Positions 35,706-46,030 of a stretch of 64,000 bases of DNA are shown in pieces. A program made the position numbers and the translations under genes. Within the stretch, counting starts at the first letter, position 1. The number at the start of each line of letters is the position of its first letter. The DNA is from Pseudomonas zanjanensis. GTDB taxonomy: Bacteria; Pseudomonadota; Gammaproteobacteria; Pseudomonadales; Pseudomonadaceae. Below the pieces are notes generated by a model that was not told the origin of the DNA, did not search any database, and saw only the letters and a list, made by a program, of their open reading frames with translations. Location: the NCBI RefSeq assembly GCF_014268745.2, contig NZ_JABWRB020000001.1, positions 2,604,001 to 2,668,000 of the forward strand, given 5' to 3'.

Positions 35706-35734
35706 TTGACCTGCTGGGGTGCGCTTCCTAGAAT
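35706..35734 (+). promoter_or_regulatory. Probable sigma-70 promoter of mltD
   Basis: TTGACC (35706-35711) and TAGAAT (35729-35734) separated by exactly 17 bases. The predicted start of transcription, near 35741, is about 30 bases before the mltD ATG. Confidence 0.7.
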
Positions 35735-35770
35735 CGGCCGACATTTTTGCCCGGAACTTACTTCCAGCCA

Positions 35771-37219
35771 ATGTCGTCATCTATACGCAGGTCCGTCCAG
35801 TCAGACACATTGACCCGCTTGGCTCAAGCCATCGCGGTGGCTGTGTCCGCCACCTTGGCGGGCTGCCAGAGCACGAGCCAGCTGCCGCAGAGCGATGCGG
35901 CGCACACCCCGAATATCGCTGCTCGCGCCAAGCAGAAGCCGGTATGGCTCACCGAGAAACCCAGCCCCCAAGTGCCCCAGGACGTCTGGGAGCGCATGCG
36001 CCAGGGCTTCCAATTGCAGGAAACGGCCGGCGTCAACCCGCGTATCGAGCAACAGCGCCTGTGGTTCGCCAGCAACCCTTCCGTCATGGAAAACGCCGGT
36101 GAGCGCGGCAGCCTGTACATCCATTACATCGTCGAACGCCTCGAAGAGCGCAACATGCCGCTGGAGCTGGCCTTGCTGCCGGTGATCGAGAGCGCCTACA
36201 ACCCCATGGCCTATTCCCGGGCGCACGCAGTGGGCCTGTGGCAGTTCATCCCTTCCACGGGGCGCTACTTCAACCTGCGCCAGACCCGCTTTTATGATGG
36301 GCGTCGCGACATCACCGCCTCCACCACGGCCGCCCTGGACTACCTGACTCGCCTGCACGACATGTTCAACGGCGACTGGTTGCTGGCGCTGGCGGCCTAC
36401 AACGCCGGGGAAGGCACGGTCAGCCGCGCCATCGAGCGCAACGAGAAACTGGGCTTGCCCACCGACTACTGGAACCTGCCGCTGCCCAGCGAGACCCAGG
36501 CCTATGTGCCGAAGTTGCTGGCGCTGTCCCAAGTGGTGCTCTCGCCCGACGCCTACGGCGTGAACCTCAACCCGATCGCCAACGAACCTTATTTCCAAGT
36601 CGTCGAGATCAACCAGCGCATGGACCTGTCCAAGGTCGCGGCGGTGGCCAACATCGACGAAGACGAGCTGTTCCAGCTCAACCCAGCCTTCAAGCAGCGC
36701 ACCACCATCGACGGTCCCCAGCATTTGCTGGTGCCGACGTCCAAGGCCCAGTTGCTGACTGCCAGCCTGTCGACCATGCGCCCGGAAGAGTTGATCAGCC
36801 AGCGCGCCCTCAAGCCGGTTTTCGAATCCGCCGACGACAGCGAAGTGGAAGGTGCCAGGCGCACCTACCGCGTCAAGCGCGGCGACAACCTGGCCCAGAT
36901 CGCCAAGGCCAACAAGGTCCAGACCAAGGATCTGCAACGCTGGAACAAACTCAGTGGCAACAAGCTCAAGGTCGGCCAGACCTTGGTGATGCAGGACACC
37001 AGGGCCAGCAAGACCACCGGCAAGCGCATCAGCACCGTGGTGGCCGCCAACAGCAAGAACCAGAAGAAGCAAACCCAGTACAAGGTCAAGCAAGGTGATT
37101 CCCTGTACGTGGTCGCCAAGCGCTTCAACGTGGAAATGCAGCACCTCAAGCGCTGGAACCCGCGAATGGGCAAGGCGCTCAAGCCTGGGCAGATGCTGAC
37201 GGTTTACTCGCCGCACTAA
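35771..37219 (+). CDS. mltD: Membrane-bound lytic murein transglycosylase D
   Basis: A 482-residue lipoprotein that cleaves peptidoglycan glycan strands. The N-terminal signal ends in a lipobox (SATLAGC). The SLT domain carries catalytic Glu140 in LPVIESAYNPMAYS followed by HAVGLWQFIPSTGRYF. The C-terminal half has two clear LysM domains (about 367-410, YRVKRGDNLAQIA; about 436-480, YKVKQGDSLYVVA) and a degenerate LysM-like segment before them (FQVVEINQRMDLSKVAAVAN). The start at 35771 gives a normal lipoprotein signal. A good promoter lies at 35706-35734. Order gloB-mltD-ABC importer is conserved in Pseudomonas. Confidence 0.95.
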   Translation: MSSSIRRSVQSDTLTRLAQAIAVAVSATLAGCQSTSQLPQSDAAHTPNIAARAKQKPVWLTEKPSPQVPQDVWERMRQGFQLQETAGVNPRIEQQRLWFASNPSVMENAGERGSLYIHYIVERLEERNMPLELALLPVIESAYNPMAYSRAHAVGLWQFIPSTGRYFNLRQTRFYDGRRDITASTTAALDYLTRLHDMFNGDWLLALAAYNAGEGTVSRAIERNEKLGLPTDYWNLPLPSETQAYVPKLLALSQVVLSPDAYGVNLNPIANEPYFQVVEINQRMDLSKVAAVANIDEDELFQLNPAFKQRTTIDGPQHLLVPTSKAQLLTASLSTMRPEELISQRALKPVFESADDSEVEGARRTYRVKRGDNLAQIAKANKVQTKDLQRWNKLSGNKLKVGQTLVMQDTRASKTTGKRISTVVAANSKNQKKQTQYKVKQGDSLYVVAKRFNVEMQHLKRWNPRMGKALKPGQMLTVYSPH

Positions 37220-37259
37220 GCCATCGATGGTTGAAGGGGCTGTTTGTGCCCGAGAAGCT

Positions 37260-37394
37260 TTTGTGGCGAGGGAGCTTGCTCCCGCAGGGCTGCGCAGCAG
37301 ACCCGAATCTGGCACCTCGGTGTGACAGATGGATTGGGTCACGGCTTTTGGGGTTGCTGCGCAACCCAGCGGGAGCAAGCTCCCTCGCCACAAA
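37260..37394. repeat. REP doublet, family A
   Basis: Between mltD and the first binding-protein gene. Arms TTTGTGGCGAGGGAGCTTGC and reverse complement. It extends over the in-frame codons upstream of the nppA1 start, which is why an apparent longer N-terminus there must be rejected. Confidence 0.9.
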
Positions 37395-37514
37395 GCGTTC
37401 TCGCGCCGGTTTCGAGTAATCCGAGACGCTTTGGCACCCCGCCTTTTTCCTGCCGATACAAGCTGTTACTGTACAGGCCATAAAAGCCCAAGCCGCCTGG
37501 ATCGGATCTCAGAC

Positions 37515-39347
37515 TTGATACGTCCCCTCCTCCTGCTCCTGATCAGCCTGGCCTTGAGCTCTCCCGCCAGCGCAACCATCAGCGAAAGCCATGGTTATGC
37601 GCAGTTCGGCACGCTCAAGTACCCGGCCAGGTTCACCCACTTCGACTGGGTCAACCCGCAAGCGCCCAAGGGCGGAGTCTTGCGGGTCATGGCATTCGGC
37701 ACCTTCGATACGCTCAATCCCTACACATTCAAGGGCAGCAGCCCGGTTTCCACCCCCAATTTCCTGCAATACGGCATCAATGAGCTGAACGAACCGCTGA
37801 TGGTCGGCACCGGCCAGTACGCACCGTCCGGTGATGAACCGACGTCGAGCTATGGCCTGATCGCCCAGTCGGTGGAATACAGCGAAGATCGCAGTTGGGT
37901 GGTGTTCAACCTGCGCCCCGAGGCGCGGTTCCACGATGGCGCCCCCATCACCGCTTATGACGTGGCGTTCTCCTACCGCACGCTGCTCAAGGACGGCCAC
38001 CCGCAATACCGCACCAACCTGCAGGAAGTGCTACGGGTCGACATTCTCAACCCGCTGAAAATCCGCTTTGTCTTCAAGCGCGCGGGCAATCCGCTGCTGA
38101 TCCTGCGCCTGGGTGAGCTGCCGGTGTTGCCCCAGCATTACTGGAAAGGCCGCGATTTCAAGGCGACGACCTTCGAGCCGCCCCTGGGCAGCGGGCCGTA
38201 TCGCATCACCAAAGTGCAACCCGGTCGCCAACTGGTGTTCGAACGGGTGAAGAACTACTGGGGCAAGGACCTGCCGGTCAATCGCGGCAAGTACAACTAC
38301 GACCGCATGGATGTGGAGTTCTACCGTGACAGCGAAGTTGCCTTCGAAGCCTTCAAGGCCGGTGAATTCGACATCTACATCGAGCACCAGGCCAAGAACT
38401 GGGCCAACGGCTATCAATTCCCGGCGGTCAACCGCGGCGACGTGATCAAGGCGCAGATTCCCCACCAGATCCCGACCCAGACCCAAGGCCTGTTCATGAA
38501 CACCCGGCGCGGTACGTTCGCCGAGATCAAGGTACGTGAAGCCCTGGGGCTGATGTTCGATTTCGAGTGGACCAACCGCACCCTGTTCAGCGGCGCCTAC
38601 AAACGCACCCTCAGCTACTACCCCAACAGCGAATTCTCCGCCACCGGCCTGCCGGTGGGTCATGAATGGCTACTGCTCAAGCCGTACCGCGAACAACTGC
38701 CACCTGAACTGCTCACCGAACCCTTCAGCTTGCCCAAGACCGACGGGCGCGGCATCCCTCGGGAAACCTTGCGCAAAGCATTGGGACTCCTGAAGGAGGC
38801 CGGTTGGAGCCTAAACGGCCAGCGCCTGCTGAACGCCGATAGCCAGCCCCTGAGCTTCGAAATCCTGCTGGTGAACCCGAACCTGGAGCGCATCCTGCAG
38901 CCCTACGTCGAAAACCTCGCCAGCATCGGCATCCAGGCACGGCTGCGCACGGTGGACCGAGCCCAGTACAAGCAGCGCCTGGACCAGTTCGACTTCGACA
39001 TGATCCTGCTGACCTTGGGCCAGACCCTCAGCCCGGGGCTGGAGCAGTGGCAGTACTTCCATTCCAGCCAGGTCGGGGTCAAGGGCAGCAAGAACTACGC
39101 CGGGATCGCCAACCCGGTGGTCGACCACCTGTTGGAAAAACTGCTCGCCGCCCAGACCCGCGACGAACAGGTCGCCGCCGGCAAGGCCCTGGATCGCGTG
39201 CTGTTGTGGCAGCATTACTGCATTCCCAACTGGTATCTCAATTATCATCGCCTGGCGTACCGCAACCGGTTCGCCTTCGTCACCACGCCGCCCTACACCC
39301 TGGGCCTGAGCGCCTGGTGGCTGAAATCTTCGGAGAAAGATCAATGA
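37515..39347 (+). CDS. nppA1: Peptide/peptidyl-nucleoside ABC transporter, binding protein 1 (YejA/NppA type)
   Basis: A 610-residue periplasmic binding protein of family 5 (DppA/OppA/YejA class). A TTG at 37515 gives LIRPLLLLLISLALSSPASA, a good signal peptide; upstream codons lie in REP sequence. Family blocks: NPQAPKGGVLRVMAFGTFD, FNLRPEARFHDGAPITAYDV, EPPLGSGPYRITKVQPG and DFEWTNRTLF. In Pseudomonas the matching locus is NppA1A2BCD, which imports peptidyl nucleosides; E. coli Yej imports microcin C. The next gene encodes a paralogue and overlaps by 4 bp. The natural ligand is uncertain. Confidence 0.9.
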   Translation: MIRPLLLLLISLALSSPASATISESHGYAQFGTLKYPARFTHFDWVNPQAPKGGVLRVMAFGTFDTLNPYTFKGSSPVSTPNFLQYGINELNEPLMVGTGQYAPSGDEPTSSYGLIAQSVEYSEDRSWVVFNLRPEARFHDGAPITAYDVAFSYRTLLKDGHPQYRTNLQEVLRVDILNPLKIRFVFKRAGNPLLILRLGELPVLPQHYWKGRDFKATTFEPPLGSGPYRITKVQPGRQLVFERVKNYWGKDLPVNRGKYNYDRMDVEFYRDSEVAFEAFKAGEFDIYIEHQAKNWANGYQFPAVNRGDVIKAQIPHQIPTQTQGLFMNTRRGTFAEIKVREALGLMFDFEWTNRTLFSGAYKRTLSYYPNSEFSATGLPVGHEWLLLKPYREQLPPELLTEPFSLPKTDGRGIPRETLRKALGLLKEAGWSLNGQRLLNADSQPLSFEILLVNPNLERILQPYVENLASIGIQARLRTVDRAQYKQRLDQFDFDMILLTLGQTLSPGLEQWQYFHSSQVGVKGSKNYAGIANPVVDHLLEKLLAAQTRDEQVAAGKALDRVLLWQHYCIPNWYLNYHRLAYRNRFAFVTTPPYTLGLSAWWLKSSEKDQ

Positions 39348-41197
39348 AGCCTCTACGTGCCCTGCTCCTGCAGGCCAGTTGCCTGTTATTCGCCGGGCTG
39401 GCCTGCGCTGCGCCGCAGCACGCCTTGACGCTGTACAACGAGCCGCCGAAGTACCCGGCGGATTTCAAGCATTTCGACTACGTGAACCCCGATGCGCCCA
39501 AGGGTGGAATATTCCGCCAAGGCGGGTTTGGCAGCTTCGACAGCCTCAACCCGTTCATCAGCAAAGGCGTACCGGCCGACGACATCGGCCTGATCTACGA
39601 CACCTTGGCCAAGCAGGGCCTGGACGAACCGTTCACCGAATACGGGTTGATCGCCGAAAAAATCGAGAAAGCCCCGGACAATGGCTGGGTGCGCTTCTAC
39701 CTGCGCCCCGAAGCCCGTTTCAACGATGGCCACCCGGTACGCGCAGAAGACGTCGTCTTCAGCTTCCAGACCCTGACCAAGGACGGCGCCCCGATGTTCC
39801 GCGGCTATTACAACGACGTCGCCGAAGTCATCGCCGAAGATCCGCTCAAGGTCCTCTTCAAGTTCAAGCACACCAATAATCGCGAGCTGCCATTGATCCT
39901 CGGACAGTTACCCGTCCTGCCCAAGCATTGGTGGGCCAGTCGAGATTTCAGCAAGGGCAACCTTGAGATCCCTCTGGGCAGCGGTCCCTACAAGGTCGCC
40001 GAAGTGAAGGCCGGACGCTCGATCCGCTATGAGCGCGTGAAGGACTATTGGGGCAAGGACCTGCCGGTCAACCGTGGCTTCTACAATTTCGACGTGCTGA
40101 CCACCGACTATTACCGCGACAACACCGTGGCCGTGGAGGCGTTGAAAGCCGGGCAGTTCGATTACTGGCTGGAAATGGCCGCCAAGAACTGGGCCAACGC
40201 CTACAACATTCCGGCGGTGACCGAAGGTCGGTTGGTCAAGGAACAGATCCCCAACGGCAACCCTACCGGCATGCAGGGCTTTATCTACAACCTGCGTCGC
40301 CCGGTTTTCCAAGACGTACGGGTACGCAAGGCCCTAAGCCTGCTGCTGGACTTCGAGTGGACCAACAAACAGCTGTTCCATGGCGCCTACGCCCGCACCC
40401 GCAGCTATTTCGAGAATTCGGAGATGGCGGCAACCGGGCTGCCTGGCGAAGACGAATTGAAAATCCTCGACCCCTTGCGTGGCAAGATTCCCGAGCAGGT
40501 CTTCACCGAAGCCTTCCAGCCTTCCATGTGTGACGGCAGCGGCATGATCCGTGACCAGCAACGCAAGGCCTATCACCTGCTGCAAGAGGCCGGATGGCGC
40601 ATCGTCGACGACAAGATGGTCGATGCCCAAGGCAAGCCCGTGGTGCTGGAATTTCTGCTGGCCCAGACCGAGTTCGAGCGAGTCTTGTTGCCATTCAAGC
40701 GCAACCTGAGTGACTTGGGCATCGAACTGGTGATCCGCCGCGTGGATGTATCCCAGTACATCAACCGTGTGCGCTCCCGGGACTTCGACCTGGTGGTGGG
40801 CAGCTTCCCGCAATCCAGCTCGCCAGGCAATGAACAGCGCGAGTTCTGGATGTCCGCCGCCGCCGACAAGCCCGGCAGCCGCAACACCATGGGCTTGAAG
40901 GACCCGGCCGTGGACCAGTTGGTGGAGCAATTGATCAACGCCGATTCGCGCAAGAGCCTGGTGGCCCATGCCCGGGCATTGGACCGCGTCCTGCAATGGG
41001 GCTACTACGTGATCCCCAACTGGCACATCAAGACCTGGCGCGTGGCCTATTGGAACCACATCGGCCACCCGAAAGTCACGCCGACCTACGACATCGGTAC
41101 CACCACCTGGTGGGTCAAGCCGGAGGTCAAACCGGCCGATGAAGTAGAAAAGCAGGTCATCGAGCAGCAAGTCGCCGCCCCTGCGAGCGTGGAGTAA
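39344..41197 (+). CDS. nppA2: Peptide/peptidyl-nucleoside ABC transporter, binding protein 2 (YejA/NppA type)
   Basis: A 617-residue paralogue of the preceding protein, with parallel blocks ([66 protein letters not shown]). The signal peptide is [20 protein letters not shown] followed by CAA. An additional acidic C-terminal tail of about 20 residues ([16 protein letters not shown]) is absent from the first copy. Its ATG overlaps the nppA1 stop (ATGA) and has a GGAGAAAGA box. The two receptors probably share one permease and widen ligand range. Confidence 0.92.
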   Translation: MKPLRALLLQASCLLFAGLACAAPQHALTLYNEPPKYPADFKHFDYVNPDAPKGGIFRQGGFGSFDSLNPFISKGVPADDIGLIYDTLAKQGLDEPFTEYGLIAEKIEKAPDNGWVRFYLRPEARFNDGHPVRAEDVVFSFQTLTKDGAPMFRGYYNDVAEVIAEDPLKVLFKFKHTNNRELPLILGQLPVLPKHWWASRDFSKGNLEIPLGSGPYKVAEVKAGRSIRYERVKDYWGKDLPVNRGFYNFDVLTTDYYRDNTVAVEALKAGQFDYWLEMAAKNWANAYNIPAVTEGRLVKEQIPNGNPTGMQGFIYNLRRPVFQDVRVRKALSLLLDFEWTNKQLFHGAYARTRSYFENSEMAATGLPGEDELKILDPLRGKIPEQVFTEAFQPSMCDGSGMIRDQQRKAYHLLQEAGWRIVDDKMVDAQGKPVVLEFLLAQTEFERVLLPFKRNLSDLGIELVIRRVDVSQYINRVRSRDFDLVVGSFPQSSSPGNEQREFWMSAAADKPGSRNTMGLKDPAVDQLVEQLINADSRKSLVAHARALDRVLQWGYYVIPNWHIKTWRVAYWNHIGHPKVTPTYDIGTTTWWVKPEVKPADEVEKQVIEQQVAAPASVE

Positions 41198-41201
41198 CAA
41201 G

Positions 41202-42275
41202 ATGCTGGCTTATATTTTTCGGCGACTGCTGCTGATCATTCCCACCCTGTTCGGCATTCTGTTAATCAACTTCGTCATCATCCAAGCCGCGCCCGGCGGG
41301 CCGGTGGAACAGATGATCGCCAAGCTCGAGGGCTTCGAGGGCGCCACCAGCCGCATCGCCGGCGGCGGTGCCGAAGTATCGGTGGCCGGTTCTTCCTACC
41401 GCGGCGCCCAGGGCCTGGACCCGGCGCTGGTCAAGGAGATCGAACGCATGTACGGCTTCGACAAGTCGGCGCCCGAACGCCTGTGGATCATGATCAAGAA
41501 TTACGCCCGCCTGGACTTCGGCGACAGTTTTTTCCGCGACGCCAAGGTCATCGACCTGATCAAGGAAAAGATGCCAGTGTCCATCTCCCTCGGCCTGTGG
41601 AGCACGCTGATCATGTACCTGGTGTCGATCCCGCTGGGGATCGCCAAGGCCACGCGGCATGGCAGCCATTTCGACGTGTGGACCAGCTCGGCAATCATCG
41701 TCGGCTACGCGATCCCGTCGTTCCTGTTCGCCATCCTGCTGATCGTGGTATTTGCCGGCGGCAGTTATTTCGACTGGTTCCCGTTGCGCGGACTGACTTC
41801 AAACAACTTCGACGAATTGAGCATGGGCGGCAAGATCCTCGATTACTTCTGGCACCTGGCCTTGCCCGTGACCGCCCTGGTGATCGGCAACTTCGCCACC
41901 ATGACCCTGCTGACCAAGAACAGCTTCCTCGACGAAATCAACAAGCAATACGTGGTCACCGCCAAGGCCAAGGGCCTGACCCGCCATCGAGTGCTCTACG
42001 GCCATGTCTTCCGCAACGCCATGCTGCTGGTGATCGCCGGTTTCCCTTCGGCATTCATCGGGATCTTTTTCACCGGCTCGCTGCTGGTGGAAGTGATCTT
42101 CTCCCTCGACGGCCTCGGCCTGATGAGTTTCGAAGCGGCCATCAACCGCGACTACCCGGTGGTGTTCGGCACCCTGTTCATCTTCACCTTGCTGGGACTG
42201 GTGGTGAAACTGATCGGCGACCTGACCTACACCTTTGTCGATCCGCGCATCGACTTCGAAAGCCGGGAGCATTGA
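41202..42275 (+). CDS. nppB: ABC transporter permease, YejB/NppB type
   Basis: A 357-residue inner-membrane permease of the DppB/OppB class: first helix [20 protein letters not shown], a long periplasmic segment (about 50-130) as in YejB, then five helices. The cytoplasmic EAA loop reads [20 protein letters not shown]. It starts 4 bases after the nppA2 stop and ends one base before the GTG of the partner permease. With NppC it forms the translocation channel energised by NppD. Confidence 0.93.
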   Translation: MLAYIFRRLLLIIPTLFGILLINFVIIQAAPGGPVEQMIAKLEGFEGATSRIAGGGAEVSVAGSSYRGAQGLDPALVKEIERMYGFDKSAPERLWIMIKNYARLDFGDSFFRDAKVIDLIKEKMPVSISLGLWSTLIMYLVSIPLGIAKATRHGSHFDVWTSSAIIVGYAIPSFLFAILLIVVFAGGSYFDWFPLRGLTSNNFDELSMGGKILDYFWHLALPVTALVIGNFATMTLLTKNSFLDEINKQYVVTAKAKGLTRHRVLYGHVFRNAMLLVIAGFPSAFIGIFFTGSLLVEVIFSLDGLGLMSFEAAINRDYPVVFGTLFIFTLLGLVVKLIGDLTYTFVDPRIDFESREH

Positions 42276-42276
42276 T

Positions 42277-43296
42277 GTGAACCTGTCCCCTCTCAATCGC
42301 CGTCGCTTCGAATTGTTCAAGGCCAACAAGCGTGGCTGGTGGTCGCTGTGGCTGTTCCTGGTCCTGTTCGGGCTGAGCCTGGGCGCCGAGCTGATCGCCA
42401 ACGACAAGCCGTTGGTGGTGCATTACGACGACGGCTGGTACTTCCCGGCCCTCAAGCGCTACCCGGAAACCACGTTCGGCGGCGAGTTCCCACTGGAAGC
42501 CAACTACAAGAGCCCCTACATCCGCGAACTGCTGGCCGCCAAGGACGCCTGGGTGCTGTGGGCGCCGATCCCGTTCAGCTACCAGAGCATCAACTACGAC
42601 CTGAAGGTCCCGGCCCCGGCCCCCCCTTCTGCCATGAACTGGCTGGGTACCGACGACCAGGGCCGCGATGTCCTCGCCCGGATCATCTACGGCTTCCGCA
42701 TTTCGGTGCTGTTCGCCCTGACGCTGACGCTGCTCAGCTCGATCATCGGCGTGATCGCCGGCGCCCTGCAGGGCTTCTATGGCGGCTGGGTGGACCTGGC
42801 CGGCCAGCGCTTCCTGGAAATCTGGTCCGGGCTGCCGGTGTTGTACCTGTTGATCATCCTGGCCAGCTTCGTGCAGCCCAATTTCTGGTGGCTCCTGGGG
42901 ATCATGCTGCTGTTTTCCTGGATGAGCCTGGTGGACGTGGTCCGCGCCGAGTTCCTGCGCGGGCGCAACCTGGAATACGTGCGCGCCGCGCGAGCACTTG
43001 GCATGCAGAACGGCGCGATCATGTTCCGCCACATCCTGCCCAACGCCATGGTCTCGACCATGACCTTCATGCCGTTCATCCTCACCGGCGCCATCGGCAC
43101 CCTCACCGCCCTGGACTTCCTCGGCTTTGGCCTGCCGCCGGGCGCGCCGTCCCTGGGCGAGTTGGTGGCCCAAGGCAAGTCCAACCTCCAGGCGCCATGG
43201 CTGGGCATCAGCGCGTTCGCCGTGCTGGCCCTGATGCTGAGCCTGTTGGTGTTCATCGGCGAGTCCGCTCGCGATGCCTTCGATCCGAGGAAGTGA
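42277..43296 (+). CDS. nppC: ABC transporter permease, YejE/NppC type
   Basis: A 339-residue permease of the DppC class. The start is a GTG at 42277 (NLSPLNRRRFELFKANKRGW, as in E. coli YejE), with a GGGAG box 8 bases upstream and one base after the nppB stop. YejE features include ELIANDKPLVVHYDDGWYFP in the first periplasmic loop, LGTDDQGRDVLARIIYGFR, and the EAA loop RAARALGMQNGAIMFRHILP. It is coupled to the ATPase gene, which begins one base after its stop. Confidence 0.93.
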   Translation: MNLSPLNRRRFELFKANKRGWWSLWLFLVLFGLSLGAELIANDKPLVVHYDDGWYFPALKRYPETTFGGEFPLEANYKSPYIRELLAAKDAWVLWAPIPFSYQSINYDLKVPAPAPPSAMNWLGTDDQGRDVLARIIYGFRISVLFALTLTLLSSIIGVIAGALQGFYGGWVDLAGQRFLEIWSGLPVLYLLIILASFVQPNFWWLLGIMLLFSWMSLVDVVRAEFLRGRNLEYVRAARALGMQNGAIMFRHILPNAMVSTMTFMPFILTGAIGTLTALDFLGFGLPPGAPSLGELVAQGKSNLQAPWLGISAFAVLALMLSLLVFIGESARDAFDPRK

Positions 43297-43297
43297 T

Positions 43298-44908
43298 ATG
43301 AACCAGGACAATCTGATCGAAGTACGCGACCTGGCGGTGGAATTCGTTGTCGGCGAACGCCGCCAGCGCGTGGTCGAAGGCGTGAGTTTCGATATCAAGC
43401 GCGGCGAAACCCTGGCCCTGGTGGGTGAAAGCGGCTCGGGCAAGTCGGTCACCGCCCACTCGATCCTGCGCTTGCTGCCCTACCCCCTGGCCCATCACCC
43501 CACCGGGACCATCCAGTACGCCGGCCAGGATTTACTGGGGCTGAAGGAAAAAACCATTCGCCATATCCGCGGCAACCGGATCGCGATGATCTTCCAGGAG
43601 CCGATGACCTCCCTCAACCCGCTGCACTCCATCGAAAAACAGATCAATGAAGTGCTCGGCATCCACAAGGGCCTGAGCGGCAAGGTCGCAACCCGCCGGA
43701 CCCTTGAGTTGCTGGAGCTGGTCGGCATTCCCGAGCCCCACAAGCGCCTCAAGGCCCTACCCCACGAGTTGTCCGGCGGCCAGCGCCAGCGGGTGATGAT
43801 CGCCATGGCCCTGGCCAACGAGCCGGAACTGCTGATCGCCGACGAGCCGACCACCGCCCTGGACGTCACCGTCCAGCTGAAAATCCTCCAATTGCTCAAG
43901 GATTTGCAGGCGCGATTGGGCATGTCTCTGCTGTTGATCAGCCACGATTTGAACCTTGTGCGAAGAATTGCGCATCGCGTATGTGTCATGCAGCGCGGTT
44001 GCATCGTCGAACAGGCATCGTGTGAAGAGTTGTTCCGCGCGCCGCAGCATCCGTACACTCGGGAACTGCTGGGCGCTGAACCCAGCGGCACCCCGGCGAA
44101 CAATGTCGTCGGCCCGCCGCTGTTGCAGGTAGAGGACCTGAAAGTCTGGTTCCCGATCAAGAAAGGCCTGTTCAAACGCACGGTGGACTACATCAAGGCC
44201 GTGGACGGAATTCGCTTCAGCCTGCCCCAGGGCCAGACCCTGGGCATCGTCGGCGAAAGCGGCTCCGGCAAGTCCACCCTGGGGCTGGCAATCCTGCGGT
44301 TGATCGGCAGCCAGGGCGGGATCCGCTTCGAAGGCAAGTCGTTGGACAGCCTGACGCAGCAGCAAGTCCGGCCGCTGCGCCGGGAGATGCAGGTGGTGTT
44401 TCAGGACCCCTTCGGTAGCCTGAGCCCACGGATGTGCGTCAGCCAGATCGTCGGCGAAGGCCTGCGGATCCACAAGATCGGCACCGAAGCCGAACAGGAA
44501 CAAGCGATAATCGCGGCATTGAAGGAGGTAGGCCTGGACCCGGAAACCCGGAACCGCTACCCCCATGAATTTTCCGGAGGGCAACGGCAGCGTATCGCCA
44601 TTGCCCGGGCCCTGGTGCTCAAGCCGGCGTTGATTCTGCTGGATGAACCCACGTCGGCGCTGGACCGTACCGTACAACGCCAAGTGGTGGAGCTGTTGCG
44701 GTCGTTGCAAACCAAGTACAACCTGACGTACCTGTTTATCAGCCATGACCTGGCTGTCGTCAAAGCGCTGAGCCACCAGCTAATGGTGGTCAAGCATGGC
44801 CAAGTGGTCGAACAAGGTGATGCCCGCAGCATATTCGCCGCGCCGCAGCACCCCTATACACAGCAGTTGCTGGAGGCCGCCTTCCTGGCCCCAACAACTG
44901 CCGAATAA
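43298..44908 (+). CDS. nppD: ABC transporter ATPase with two nucleotide-binding domains, YejF/NppD type
   Basis: A 536-residue cytoplasmic ATPase containing both ATP-binding domains in one chain. Domain 1: Walker A GESGSGKS near residue 45, signature LSGGQRQR, Walker B LLIADEPTTALD. Domain 2: Walker A GESGSGKS near residue 320, signature FSGGQRQR, Walker B LILLDEPTSALD. Each domain ends with the oligopeptide-transporter C-terminal motif (APQHPYTRELL; APQHPYTQQLL). The start at 43298 has a GAGGAAG box. It powers the NppBC channel. fabI follows after only 20 bases. Confidence 0.95.
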   Translation: MNQDNLIEVRDLAVEFVVGERRQRVVEGVSFDIKRGETLALVGESGSGKSVTAHSILRLLPYPLAHHPTGTIQYAGQDLLGLKEKTIRHIRGNRIAMIFQEPMTSLNPLHSIEKQINEVLGIHKGLSGKVATRRTLELLELVGIPEPHKRLKALPHELSGGQRQRVMIAMALANEPELLIADEPTTALDVTVQLKILQLLKDLQARLGMSLLLISHDLNLVRRIAHRVCVMQRGCIVEQASCEELFRAPQHPYTRELLGAEPSGTPANNVVGPPLLQVEDLKVWFPIKKGLFKRTVDYIKAVDGIRFSLPQGQTLGIVGESGSGKSTLGLAILRLIGSQGGIRFEGKSLDSLTQQQVRPLRREMQVVFQDPFGSLSPRMCVSQIVGEGLRIHKIGTEAEQEQAIIAALKEVGLDPETRNRYPHEFSGGQRQRIAIARALVLKPALILLDEPTSALDRTVQRQVVELLRSLQTKYNLTYLFISHDLAVVKALSHQLMVVKHGQVVEQGDARSIFAAPQHPYTQQLLEAAFLAPTTAE

Positions 44909-44928
44909 CCTGAAAAGAGGAGCAACAC

Positions 44929-45723
44929 ATGGGTTTTCTCGCCGGTAAGCGCGTACTGATCGTCGGTGTCGCCAGCAAGCTGTCCATCGCATCCGGCATC
45001 GCCGCCGCCATGCATCGCGAGGGCGCTGAGCTTGCCTTCACTTATCAGAACGACAAACTCAAGGGTCGTGTCGAAGAGTTCGCACAAGGCTGGGGCTCGA
45101 GCCCTGAGCTGTGCTTCCCGTGCGACGTGGCCAGCGATGAAGAAATCGCCAAGGTCTTCCAAGAGCTGAGCAAGAAGTGGGACGGCCTGGACTGTATCGT
45201 GCACTCCGTGGGCTTCGCACCGGGCGACCAACTGGACGGCGACTTCACCGAAGCCACCACCCGTGAAGGTTTCCGCATCGCCCACGACATCAGCGCCTAC
45301 AGCTTCGTGGCCCTGGCCAAGGCCGGTCGCGAAATGATGAAAGGCCGCAACGGCAGCCTGCTGACCCTGTCGTACCTGGGCGCCGAGCGCACCATGCCGA
45401 ACTACAACGTCATGGGCATGGCCAAGGCTTCCCTGGAAGCCGGCGTCCGCTACCTGGCCGGCTCCCTGGGCCCGGACGGCACCCGCGTCAACTGCGTATC
45501 GGCAGGCCCGATCCGCACCCTCGCCGCTTCCGGCATCAAGAACTTCCGCAAGATGCTGGCCGCCAACGAAGCGCAAACCCCGCTGCGTCGCAACGTCACC
45601 ATCGAAGAAGTCGGCAACGCCGGCGCCTTCCTGTGCTCGGACCTGGCGTCGGGCATCAGCGGCGAAATCATGTACGTGGACGGCGGCTTCAACACCACCG
45701 CCATGGGTAATATCGAAGAGTAA
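44929..45723 (+). CDS. fabI: Enoyl-[acyl-carrier-protein] reductase (NADH), FabI
   Basis: A 264-residue short-chain dehydrogenase-type enzyme that reduces trans-2-enoyl-ACP in fatty-acid synthesis; FabI is the target of triclosan. It has the FabI-specific NADH loop [13 protein letters not shown], a first active-site Tyr149 (SYLGAER), catalytic Tyr159 and Lys166 ([12 protein letters not shown]), and the mobile loop [17 protein letters not shown]. An AGAGGAG box lies 7-8 bases before the ATG. It lies 20 bases after nppD and may be read through from the importer operon, and is closed by a strong terminator. Confidence 0.97.
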   Translation: MGFLAGKRVLIVGVASKLSIASGIAAAMHREGAELAFTYQNDKLKGRVEEFAQGWGSSPELCFPCDVASDEEIAKVFQELSKKWDGLDCIVHSVGFAPGDQLDGDFTEATTREGFRIAHDISAYSFVALAKAGREMMKGRNGSLLTLSYLGAERTMPNYNVMGMAKASLEAGVRYLAGSLGPDGTRVNCVSAGPIRTLAASGIKNFRKMLAANEAQTPLRRNVTIEEVGNAGAFLCSDLASGISGEIMYVDGGFNTTAMGNIEE

Positions 45724-45748
45724 TCTTCACGCGCATCACGCTTAACAA

Positions 45749-45786
45749 AACGCCGCTTGCTCCGGAAAGGGCAAGCGGCGTTTTTT
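45749..45786 (+). terminator. Intrinsic terminator of fabI
   Basis: AACGCCGCTTGC-10 nt-GCAAGCGGCGTT, a perfect 12-bp stem, followed by TTTTG. It lies 25 bases after the fabI stop. The rest of the 413-base gap to 46136 holds only REP sequence. Confidence 0.93.
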
Positions 45787-45818
45787 GTTGTCGATTGCCT
45801 GATTGCACCGCCATTCCC

Positions 45819-45841
45819 TGTGGGAGCGAGCTTGCTCGCGA
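45819..45841. repeat. Single REP, family B
   Basis: TGTGGGAGCGAGCTTGCTCG (then CGA) without a facing partner arm, so a REP singlet next to two complete doublets. Confidence 0.85.
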
Positions 45842-45867
45842 TGGCGGTATGTCGGTGATATGGCCCT

Positions 45868-45998
45868 GTGGCGAGGGAGCTTGCTCCCGCTCGGCTGCGA
45901 AGCAGTCGTGAACCGGCGGGTGCGGTGTGTCTGACGCTCCGCATTCGGCAGGTTTTGGGGCCGCTTCGCGCCCCAGCGGGAGCAAGCTCCCTCGCCAC
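45868..45998. repeat. REP doublet, family A
   Basis: Arms GTGGCGAGGGAGCTTGCTCC and reverse complement with a loop of about 85 bases. Middle of a run of three REP elements between fabI and the GGDEF gene, which converge. Confidence 0.9.
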
Positions 45999-46030
45999 GG
46001 ATTGTCGACGACCTTAAGTGAACAGCGTTA

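Noticed and set aside
37329..37514. An N-terminal extension of nppA1 starting at 37329
   Set aside because: It begins within a REP doublet and would place the signal peptide 62 residues into the protein. The TTG at 37515 gives a normal signal peptide.
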